A stretch of 6,190 nt of DNA. It comes from Prevotella sp. UBA7551 (GTDB lineage: Bacteria > Bacteroidota > Bacteroidia > Bacteroidales > Bacteroidaceae). Under the pieces are notes generated by a model. It worked only from the letters and a program-made list of their open reading frames with translations, was not told the DNA's origin and did not search any database. The position numbers and the translations under genes are program-made. Location: positions 638 to 6,827 of the forward strand of contig DLLX01000011.1 in the NCBI GenBank assembly GCA_002479145.1, written 5' to 3'. Of this stretch, positions 1 through 5,793 are shown in pieces (within the stretch, counting starts at the first letter, position 1; each line of letters begins with the position of its first letter).

Positions 1-282
1 ACCAACATGGCCGTGCTCACCGAGGAGGTGGGCGAGCTGGCACGGGTCATCGCACGCACCTATGGCGACCAGAGTTTCAAGCCCGGCGAGCAACCCAATC
101 TGGGCGAAGAGATGGCCGATGTGTTGTGGGTGCTGCTCTGTCTGGCCAATCAGACGGGCATTAACCTGGAGGACGAGTTGCGCAAAAGCATGGAGAAGAA
201 GACCCGACGCGACGCATTGCGGCACAAGAACAACCCCAAGCTGCGCCAACCAGGAGAGGAATCAAAAGATTATAAGATATGA
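1..282 (+). CDS. MazG-type nucleotide pyrophosphohydrolase, 3' part
   Basis: This is the C-terminal 93 residues of a MazG-like all-alpha NTP pyrophosphohydrolase. The reading frame is open from base 1, so the true start lies left of the window; the ATG at 7 is internal, because only two residues precede a catalytic helix that normally has an N-terminal helix before it. The metal-binding signature EExxE(12-28)ExxD is visible: E8, E9 and E12 in LTEEVGELAR, then E37 and D40 in GEEMADVLWVL (numbered from base 1). Family members hydrolyse (d)NTPs to NMP and pyrophosphate, often removing non-canonical nucleotides; the substrate of this one cannot be read from sequence. The tail after about residue 65 is charged and probably flexible. 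The stop codon overlaps the deoC start (ATGA), which implies one transcript and probably translational coupling. Family assignment is firm, substrate unknown. Confidence 0.88.
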   Translation, partial: TNMAVLTEEVGELARVIARTYGDQSFKPGEQPNLGEEMADVLWVLLCLANQTGINLEDELRKSMEKKTRRDALRHKNNPKLRQPGEESKDYKI

Positions 283-1223
283 GTTCGATCAAAGACACTG
301 TAAAAAAGGACATTGAGCGCGCTCAGGCCGCGAATCCTGAGAGCAAGTACGAGCAGGCGTTGGCCTTGTACAACACCGACGTGAAAGACGCCGAGGTGAG
401 CGAGGCGGTGAGGAAAATCATTGCCGAAAAGGTCAATGAAAACGACACCCGAGAGGTAAAGAAATTCTTGTTTGGCAGCGTAGAGCTGACCTCCCTGCAC
501 ACTACCGACTCCGACGTGAGCATCATGCAGTTCACGGAGAACGTCAACCGCTTCGACGAGGTGTACCCCGACCTGCCCCATGTGGCCACTATCTGCGTCT
601 ATCCTTGCTTTGCGGAGGTGGTGAGCGACACCCTTGAGGTCGACGGCGTGGACATAGCGTGCGTCAGTGGTTCCTTTCCCTCGTCGCAAGCCCTCATCGA
701 AGTGAAGGTAGCCGAAACGGCACTGGCCATCAAGGATGGCGCCAATGAGATAGATATCGTCATGCCTGTGGGCAAGTTTCTGTCTGGAGCCTATGAGAGT
801 ATGTGCGATGAAATCGAGGAATTGAAGGAGACCTGCGGCCAGGAAGTACCCATGAAGGTCATCTTGGAGACGGGTGATCTCGGGTCAGCGTCCAACATCA
901 AGAAAGCCGCCATACTGTCGATGTATGCCGGTGCGGACTATATCAAGACCTCCACGGGCAAGGAGAAGGTTTCCGCCACGCCCGAGGCCGTGTATGTGAT
1001 GTGTCAGGCTATCAAGGAGTATTACCAGAAGACGGGCATACAGGTGGGGCTGAAGCCCGCAGGAGGCATCAATACGGTGATGGATGCGGTCATCTACTAC
1101 ACCATCGTCAAGGAGGTACTCGGTGAAAAGTGGCTCACCAACCGCTGGTTTCGATTGGGAACAAGCCGTTTGGCCAACCTACTGTTGAGCGAGATTGTGG
1201 GTGAAGAGGTGAAGTTTTTCTGA
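279..1223 (+). CDS. deoC: Deoxyribose-phosphate aldolase (DeoC/DERA), 314 aa
   Basis: This is a cytosolic class I aldolase that cleaves 2-deoxy-D-ribose 5-phosphate to glyceraldehyde 3-phosphate and acetaldehyde in deoxynucleoside catabolism. The Schiff-base lysine is K223 in YIKTSTGKEK. The second active-site lysine is K259 in GLKPAGGI, and the catalytic aspartate is D159 in GANEIDIVMP, matching K167, K201 and D102 of the E. coli enzyme. FRLGTSR (291-297) matches the phosphate-binding loop near the C terminus. The protein is about 55 residues longer than E. coli DeoC (259 aa), and nearly all of the excess is an N-terminal, charged, probably helical extension before VELTSLHTTD (68-77). The ATG at 279 overlaps the stop of the upstream MazG-type gene; the purine-rich AGGAGAGGA at 252-260 is 18 nt away, too far for a normal Shine-Dalgarno, so initiation probably depends on coupling. 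A long hairpin follows the gene. Confidence 0.95.
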   Translation: MSSIKDTVKKDIERAQAANPESKYEQALALYNTDVKDAEVSEAVRKIIAEKVNENDTREVKKFLFGSVELTSLHTTDSDVSIMQFTENVNRFDEVYPDLPHVATICVYPCFAEVVSDTLEVDGVDIACVSGSFPSSQALIEVKVAETALAIKDGANEIDIVMPVGKFLSGAYESMCDEIEELKETCGQEVPMKVILETGDLGSASNIKKAAILSMYAGADYIKTSTGKEKVSATPEAVYVMCQAIKEYYQKTGIQVGLKPAGGINTVMDAVIYYTIVKEVLGEKWLTNRWFRLGTSRLANLLLSEIVGEEVKFF

Positions 1224-1241
1224 TTCCCACACACTATAATC

Positions 1242-1278
1242 GCCCCATTCCATCGGTTCGCGAAACCGACATAGGGGC
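1242..1278. other. Small interrupted inverted repeat after deoC
   Basis: TCGGTT (1253-1258) pairs with AACCGA (1264-1269) around the loop CGCGA. GCCCC (1242-1246) can pair with GGGGC (1274-1278) as an outer stem, with unpaired bases between the two stems. The structure starts 18 nt after the deoC stop. No T-run follows (the next bases are AGTCTTCG), so on its own it is a poor intrinsic terminator. It may protect the 3' end of the transcript or be chance; the meaning is uncertain. Confidence 0.4.
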
Positions 1279-1289
1279 AGTCTTCGACC

Positions 1290-1345
1290 TACGATAATGG
1301 CCAGACCCATTCGGAAACATCCGAATTGATCTGGCCATTATTGTA
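1290..1345. terminator. Long hairpin between convergent genes, probable terminator
   Basis: Arms 1290-1314 and 1321-1345 pair over 25 positions around the loop AAACAT (1315-1320). ATAATGGCCAGA pairs perfectly with TCTGGCCATTAT, and ATTCGG with CCGAAT. On the + strand there are two mismatches (1306/1329 and 1308/1327) and one G-T wobble (1293/1342). On the - strand the 1306/1329 pair becomes a G-U wobble, while 1293/1342 becomes a mismatch, so both RNAs can fold. On the + strand the right arm runs into TTGTATTATCTT, a T-rich but interrupted tail; the - strand side has no T-run. It lies between the 3' ends of deoC and the polyprenyl synthase gene, the expected place for a terminator serving one or both. 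Confidence 0.75.
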
Positions 1346-1386
1346 TTATCTTGCCGCAAACGTGTGGTCAGCAACGCCTTTCAGCC

Positions 1387-2370
1387 TTACTTGGTGCGCT
1401 CACACACATAGTCGAGATAAGCGCGCAGCGACGCGGCAATGTGCGTATCGTGGCAATATTTATCGATGAATCCGAGGCAATGCTGATGATAGTCACGCAT
1501 CTTTTGCTCCGCATACGCCACTCCCCCATGCTCCTTGGCAAAAGCCACTAAGCAATCCTCCTCGGCTTGCGTAATCGTTCCGTTCTTCACTTTCTCCACC
1601 AGCTTCCAGTGTTCTGGCTGGCCCGCATGGCGCAAAGCGTAAATGACGGGCAACGTCAGTTTTCCTTCTGCCATATCGTTGCCCGTGGGCTTGCCGATAG
1701 ATGGATCGTCATAATAGTCGAATATGTCATCACGGATCTGGAAAATAATCCCCACGTTGCGACCAAACTCCTCAGCTGCCGTCACCTCCTCACCACTCGC
1801 ACCGACGGACAAAGCACCGATTGCGGCGCAAGCACTGAAAAGTGCGGCGGTCTTGTTCTTGATAATCTCGTAGTAAACCTCCTCGGAGACTTCGCTGTTC
1901 TGGATGTTCGTGAGCTGAAGAATCTCTCCATTGGAGAGTCTTTGACCCAGACTGGCCAGTCGTTCGACTATTCTGAAGTCATCGCTGTGGGAAATATGAA
2001 GTAGTGCGGTGGAGAGAACAAAGTCGCCTACAAGCACAGCCACACGGTTATCAAACAGCGCGTTGACACTGGGCTGCCCCCTCCGTTCCTTGGCCTCGTC
2101 AACAACATCGTCGTGGATGAGCGATGCGGTGTGCAAAAGCTCCAGTCCTACGGCGGAATGGAGCGTCACCCGCGACACCTTTCCGAAGTTTTTCGCCATC
2201 AACAAAATCAAAATGGGGCGCATCCGCTTTCCTGCGCGCTGCTTTACGTGCTCCAGCGCACAGCCGAGCATACCGTTTTCGTGGGCAAGGCTGCTGTTGA
2301 AAAGACCGATGAAATCGGTTAATTCTTTTGAAATAGGCTCAGTGATGAGCGACACGTAGTCCATGAACAT
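1387..2370 (-). CDS. trans-Polyprenyl diphosphate synthase, 327 aa
   Basis: This is a trans-isoprenyl diphosphate synthase that condenses IPP units onto an allylic diphosphate. In Bacteroidales it most likely makes the menaquinone side chain. The motifs run in the usual order: GKRMRP (47-52, IPP binding), first Asp-rich motif HDDVVDEAKERRG with D87, D88 and D91, GKPTGND (226-232) after the second Asp-rich motif QIRDDIFDY with D214, D215 and D218, then GKLTLP (236-241). The fifth residue before the first Asp-rich motif is a small Ala (A82) rather than an aromatic one, which in this family fits a long-chain product, but chain length cannot be fixed from sequence. Two starts are possible: ATG at 2370 (MFMDYV) or ATG at 2364 (MDYV). 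The candidate -7 box at 2391-2384 leaves only about 7-10 nt of leader for the first, and neither has a Shine-Dalgarno. The gene converges with deoC and diverges from polA. Confidence 0.93.
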   Translation of the reverse strand: MFMDYVSLITEPISKELTDFIGLFNSSLAHENGMLGCALEHVKQRAGKRMRPILILLMAKNFGKVSRVTLHSAVGLELLHTASLIHDDVVDEAKERRGQPSVNALFDNRVAVLVGDFVLSTALLHISHSDDFRIVERLASLGQRLSNGEILQLTNIQNSEVSEEVYYEIIKNKTAALFSACAAIGALSVGASGEEVTAAEEFGRNVGIIFQIRDDIFDYYDDPSIGKPTGNDMAEGKLTLPVIYALRHAGQPEHWKLVEKVKNGTITQAEEDCLVAFAKEHGGVAYAEQKMRDYHQHCLGFIDKYCHDTHIAASLRAYLDYVCERTK

Positions 2371-2383
2371 CCAAAATTTGATG

Positions 2384-2417
2384 CAAAATTACTGATTAAA
2401 TCACAGAATTTGCCAAA
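2384..2417 (-). promoter_or_regulatory. Candidate promoter of the polyprenyl synthase gene
   Basis: Read on the - strand, TAATTTTG (2391-2384) matches the Bacteroidota -7 consensus TAnnTTTG at every fixed position. TTTG (2417-2414) lies 22 nt upstream, within the 17-23 nt range reported for the -33 element. Transcription would begin about 5-8 nt past the -7 box, giving a very short leader before ATG 2370, or a slightly longer one before ATG 2364. This is motif evidence only. Confidence 0.6.
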
Positions 2418-2438
2418 AAGTTTGTACTTTTACACTTG
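2409..2438 (+). promoter_or_regulatory. Candidate polA promoter
   Basis: TTTG (2409-2412) is followed after 18 nt by TACACTTG (2431-2438), which matches five of the six fixed positions of the -7 consensus TAnnTTTG. TACTTTTA (2425-2432) also matches five of six, but its distance to TTTG is only 12 nt, so the former fits better. Either choice predicts a short leader before ATG 2457. The -33 TTTG abuts, with one base between, the -33 of the opposite promoter. Confidence 0.5.
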
Positions 2439-2456
2439 AAAAATATCTTCTTTAGC

Positions 2457-5219
2457 ATGCCAAAACTGATTCTTCTCGACGCTTACGCGCTCATCTACCG
2501 CTCCTACTACGCACTGATTCGCTCACCACGCATCAACAGTAAGGGAGTGAATACCTCGGCCATATTGGGCTTTTGCAATACGCTGCACGAGGTATTGACT
2601 AAGGAACAGCCCGACTACATGGGCGTGGCCTTCGACCATGGGAAGACTTTCCGACACGAGAAGTACCCCGCCTACAAGGCGCAACGGCCGGAAACGCCCG
2701 AGGACATCAAGCATGCGGTGCCCATTATCAAAGAAATTCTCGGCGCAATGCATATCCCCGTGTTGCAAAAGGATGGGTTTGAGGCTGACGATGTGATAGG
2801 AACGCTGGCGCACCAAGCCAGTAAGTTGGACTTTCTGACCTATATGCTAACCCCCGACAAGGACTATGGACAGCTGATAGCGGACAACGTGAAGATGTAT
2901 AAGCCCCGTCATGGCGGCGGATACGACATCGTGGGCGTGGAAGAGGTGCGCGAAAAGTATGGCATACAGTCACCGTCGCAGGTCATTGACCTCCTTGCGC
3001 TCATGGGAGACAGCGCAGACAACTTCCCAGGATGCCCAGGTGTGGGCGAGAAGACGGCGGTAAAGCTCATCAATCAGTTTGGTTCTGTCGACAATCTCTT
3101 GGCCAACACGAGCCAACTCAAAGGAAAGATGAAGGAAAAGGTGGAGAATGCCACTGCCGACATCAAACTTTCGTATTTCCTCGCGACCATAAGGCAGGAC
3201 GTTCCCATAAGTCTTGACCTCGAAGCACTGAGGTGTCAGGAGCCGGATGAGGAGAAATTGAGAAAACTTTTCGACGAATTGGAGTTTAAGAACCTCACCA
3301 ATAAATTTCTTGGTCAGCCGGTAAAAGCAAGCCAAAATGCCGAAAAGCAGCTCAGTCTGTTCCAAGAAATCTCACCAGACGGCAAGGTTGCGTTGGAAAA
3401 TGCGCAGTATGACAGCATTAAAACTACACCTCACAAGTATCATCTCATTGATAATGAAGAGGATGCAAGCAAACTTTATGACTTTTTACGGACAAAACAA
3501 ATTCTTTGTTTAGACACAGAGACGACCTCTACTCACGCCATCGAAGCCGAATTGGTGGGATTTAGCTTTGCCGTGGAGGAAAAAGAGGCGTGGTATGTGG
3601 CTGTGAAAGCCAATCGTAAAGAAGCCTTAAAAATGGTTTCTATCTTCAAACCACTCTTTGAAGACGCCAAAATCCTCAAGGTAGGGCAAAACATTAAGTA
3701 TGACATGGAGGTGCTCCACAACTACGATGTCAACCTGCAAGGCCGACTATTCGATACGATGCTTGCCCATTATATTATCCAACCGGAACTCCATCACGGC
3801 ATGGACTACCTCGCAGAGGTTTACCTTCACTATCAGACCGTACACATAGAGGAACTCATTGGGGCAAAAGGAAAGGGACAAAAGAACATGCGTGACCTTG
3901 CCCCCGAGGCGGTCTACGAGTATGCTTGCGAGGATGCCGATGTCACATTGCGGCTCTATCACGCACTCGAACCAAAGCTAAAGGAAGTTGGAGGCGAAGA
4001 CTTGTTCTGGCAAATCGAGATGCCTCTCGTCCCTGTACTGGCGGATATGGAGCAGACGGGGGTACGTCTGGACACCGAAGCCCTGCAAGATACCTCGCGC
4101 ATCTTCAACGAACGACTGCACCAATACGAAGAATGTATCTATGAAGAGGCGGGAGAAAGGTTCAACATAGCGAGTCCGAAGCAGGTCGGTGAGATTCTTT
4201 TCGAAAAACTGCACCTATCGGAAAAGCCAAAAAAGACAAAGACGGGGCAGTATGTCACCTCCGAGGAGGTGCTGCAATCCTTAGCTGGAAAGCATCCCAT
4301 CGTGGACAACATCCTCGCTTTCAGGGGATTGAAAAAGCTATTAGGCACCTACGTCGATGCTCTCCCGAAGCTCATCAACCCTCGCACCGGGCGCATTCAC
4401 ACCTCATTCAACCAGGCCATTACCGCTACGGGAAGGCTGTCATCGAGCGACCCCAACTTGCAAAACATCCCCGTAAGGGATGATGATGGCAAGGAGATAC
4501 GCAAGTGTTTCGTGCCCGAAGAGGGCTGCCTCTTCTTCTCTGCCGACTACTCTCAGATAGAGCTTCGCATCATGGCGCACCTCAGTGGCGACGAAAACAT
4601 GATCGAAGCCTTCCGCAATGGGCAGGACATTCACCGTGCCACGGCGGCCAAAATATGGCATGAGACCATGGAAGATGTGGACGACGCACAGCGCAAAAAG
4701 GCCAAACAGGCCAACTTCGGCATCATCTACGGCATCACACCCTTCGGTCTTGCCCAGCGAATGGGCATACCCAACGGGGAGGCACGAGCTCTTATCTCCG
4801 ACTATTTCAAAACTTTCCCCAAGGTACACGCCTATATGGAGCAGGCCAAAGAGACCGCACGGCAAAAGGGTTACGCCGAGACCATCTTCCACCGCCGCCG
4901 CTATCTGCCCGACATCAACTCGCGAAACGGCACCGTCAGGGGCTTTGCAGAGCGCAATGCCATCAATGCGCCAATACAAGGCAGCGAGGCCGACATCATC
5001 AAGGTGGCCATGATACGCATCCACCGACGCTTCAAGGAAGAGGGTATCCGCTCCAAAATGATTCTGCAAGTACACGACGAGCTCAACTTTTCGGTCTTCC
5101 CGGAAGAGAAAGAGCGCGTGGAGCGCATTGTCGTCGAGGAGATGGAGCACGCCTATCAACTCTCCGTGCCCTTGATTGCCGATGCTGGTTGGGGGCACAA
5201 CTGGCTGGAGGCACACTGA
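2457..5219 (+). CDS. polA: DNA polymerase I, 920 aa, all three domains intact
   Basis: This polymerase fills gaps, removes RNA primers from Okazaki fragments and acts in excision repair. The 5' nuclease domain (about 1-290) shows D8, D60, the EADD cluster (E109, D111, D112), D134 and D136 in TPDKDYGQL, D185 and D188 in MGDSADNFPG, and a helix-hairpin-helix at GCPGVGEKTAVKLI. The 3'-5' proofreading domain (about 325-510) keeps D353 and E355 in LDTETTS, D416 in VGQNIKYDMEVL, and Y489 and D493 in YACEDADVT, so proofreading should be active. In the polymerase domain, motif A has D697 in SADYSQIELR, motif B has R746, K750, F754 and Y758 in RKKAKQANFGIIYG, and motif C has H873, D874 and E875 in QVHDELNF. 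F754 is the Phe that disfavours dideoxynucleotides in E. coli Pol I. Length is close to the E. coli 928 aa. I start at ATG 2457 because MPKLILLDAYALIYR fits the family; an in-frame TTG at 2436 would add seven residues but lies inside the candidate promoter. No Shine-Dalgarno is seen. Confidence 0.97.
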   Translation: MPKLILLDAYALIYRSYYALIRSPRINSKGVNTSAILGFCNTLHEVLTKEQPDYMGVAFDHGKTFRHEKYPAYKAQRPETPEDIKHAVPIIKEILGAMHIPVLQKDGFEADDVIGTLAHQASKLDFLTYMLTPDKDYGQLIADNVKMYKPRHGGGYDIVGVEEVREKYGIQSPSQVIDLLALMGDSADNFPGCPGVGEKTAVKLINQFGSVDNLLANTSQLKGKMKEKVENATADIKLSYFLATIRQDVPISLDLEALRCQEPDEEKLRKLFDELEFKNLTNKFLGQPVKASQNAEKQLSLFQEISPDGKVALENAQYDSIKTTPHKYHLIDNEEDASKLYDFLRTKQILCLDTETTSTHAIEAELVGFSFAVEEKEAWYVAVKANRKEALKMVSIFKPLFEDAKILKVGQNIKYDMEVLHNYDVNLQGRLFDTMLAHYIIQPELHHGMDYLAEVYLHYQTVHIEELIGAKGKGQKNMRDLAPEAVYEYACEDADVTLRLYHALEPKLKEVGGEDLFWQIEMPLVPVLADMEQTGVRLDTEALQDTSRIFNERLHQYEECIYEEAGERFNIASPKQVGEILFEKLHLSEKPKKTKTGQYVTSEEVLQSLAGKHPIVDNILAFRGLKKLLGTYVDALPKLINPRTGRIHTSFNQAITATGRLSSSDPNLQNIPVRDDDGKEIRKCFVPEEGCLFFSADYSQIELRIMAHLSGDENMIEAFRNGQDIHRATAAKIWHETMEDVDDAQRKKAKQANFGIIYGITPFGLAQRMGIPNGEARALISDYFKTFPKVHAYMEQAKETARQKGYAETIFHRRRYLPDINSRNGTVRGFAERNAINAPIQGSEADIIKVAMIRIHRRFKEEGIRSKMILQVHDELNFSVFPEEKERVERIVVEEMEHAYQLSVPLIADAGWGHNWLEAH

Positions 5220-5256
5220 GAAAGTGACGGATTCGTGGGCAAAGATGCACCGTCTC

Positions 5257-5270
5257 TCCATTCCAATGGA
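5257..5270. other. Short inverted repeat after polA
   Basis: TCCATT and AATGGA flank two bases (CC) in the polA-aroQ spacer. At most five pairs can form around a realistic loop, and no T-run follows, so this is weak evidence for a terminator. Nothing else in the 106-nt spacer looks like one, and polA and aroQ may be partly co-transcribed. Confidence 0.2.
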
Positions 5271-5301
5271 TTGCCTATATTGCTAATAGACAGCACCTTT
5301 A
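5271..5301 (+). promoter_or_regulatory. Weak candidate aroQ promoter
   Basis: TTG (5271-5273) is followed after 20 nt by CACCTTTA (5294-5301), which matches only four of the six fixed positions of TAnnTTTG. The spacing is right but the -7 box is poor. It is the best promoter-like pair I see in the polA-aroQ spacer. Confidence 0.25.
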
Positions 5302-5315
5302 CACCATCATACGAC

Positions 5316-5320
5316 AAGGA
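5316..5320 (+). promoter_or_regulatory. Shine-Dalgarno-like AAGGA before aroQ
   Basis: AAGGA lies 5 nt before the aroQ ATG at 5326 and is complementary to the usual 16S 3' end. It stands out because deoC, polA and the polyprenyl synthase gene lack such a site at normal distance. It supports the start at 5326. Many Bacteroidota genes do not rely on this pairing, so its functional weight is uncertain. Confidence 0.45.
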
Positions 5321-5325
5321 AACGC

Positions 5326-5793
5326 ATGAAAATCATCATCATCAACGGACCCAACCTCAACCTCTTGGGCACGCGCGAACCCGACATCTATGGGCGGGAG
5401 ACGATGGACGACTGCCTCACCAAGCTCCGAAAGCTGTTCCCCCAAGTGGAGTTGGCCTACTTCCAGAGCAACCATGAGGGCGCACTGGTCGACAAACTGC
5501 AGGCCGCGGGGGCTGCCTACGACGGCATTATCCTCAATGCGGCAGCCTATACCCACACCAGCGTCGCCCTACTCGACTGCATACGCGCCATCGCCGCACC
5601 CGTCGTGGAGGTTCACTTGAGCAACATCGCCGCACGGGAGGACTTCCGCCACCGTTCCATCATCGCCCCTGCGTGCATCGGAAGCATCATTGGGTTCGGC
5701 TTAGACGGCTACCGACTGGCCGTGGAGAGCTTCCTCGGCAGGGCTGCCGCCAGACAACGGGAGCAGGAAAAGGAAGAGTACAAAGAGGTATGA
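5326..5793 (+). CDS. aroQ: 3-Dehydroquinate dehydratase, type II, 155 aa
   Basis: This enzyme converts 3-dehydroquinate to 3-dehydroshikimate, the third step of the shikimate pathway to aromatic amino acids, in the cytosol as a dodecamer. It is the type II fold, unrelated to AroD. The N-terminal MKIIIINGPNLNLLG is the family signature. The catalytic loop carries R17 and Y22 in GTREPDIYG, and SNHEGALVDKL (48-58), NAAAYTHTS (71-79) and EVHLSNIAARE (95-105) supply the other active-site residues, including N71, H77, H97 and R108. The core ends near residue 137. The last 18 or so residues are a charged Glu/Arg/Lys-rich tail, encoded by purine-rich DNA that may also serve initiation of the next gene. 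The TGA stop overlaps the ATG of the methyltransferase gene by 4 nt, so the two are probably co-transcribed and translationally coupled. Confidence 0.96.
   Translation: MKIIIINGPNLNLLGTREPDIYGRETMDDCLTKLRKLFPQVELAYFQSNHEGALVDKLQAAGAAYDGIILNAAAYTHTSVALLDCIRAIAAPVVEVHLSNIAAREDFRHRSIIAPACIGSIIGFGLDGYRLAVESFLGRAAARQREQEKEEYKEV

Noticed and set aside
270..689. Open frame on the - strand opposite deoC (139 codons)
   Set aside because: It is a shadow of the well-supported deoC gene, with no recognisable motifs and no credible start context.
1567..2359. Open frames on the + strand opposite the polyprenyl synthase gene
   Set aside because: They overlap both Asp-rich motifs of a clear - strand gene and have no family features.
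4440..5261. Long open frame on the - strand opposite the polA polymerase domain (273 codons)
   Set aside because: It lies wholly opposite conserved polymerase motifs, and its translation resembles no family I recognise. Long antisense frames are common opposite GC-rich coding DNA with biased codon use.
5326..5343. Short ATC repeat at the aroQ start
   Set aside because: It encodes the run of Ile in MKIIIING, the normal first beta strand of type II dehydroquinases, so it is a coding consequence rather than a repeat element.
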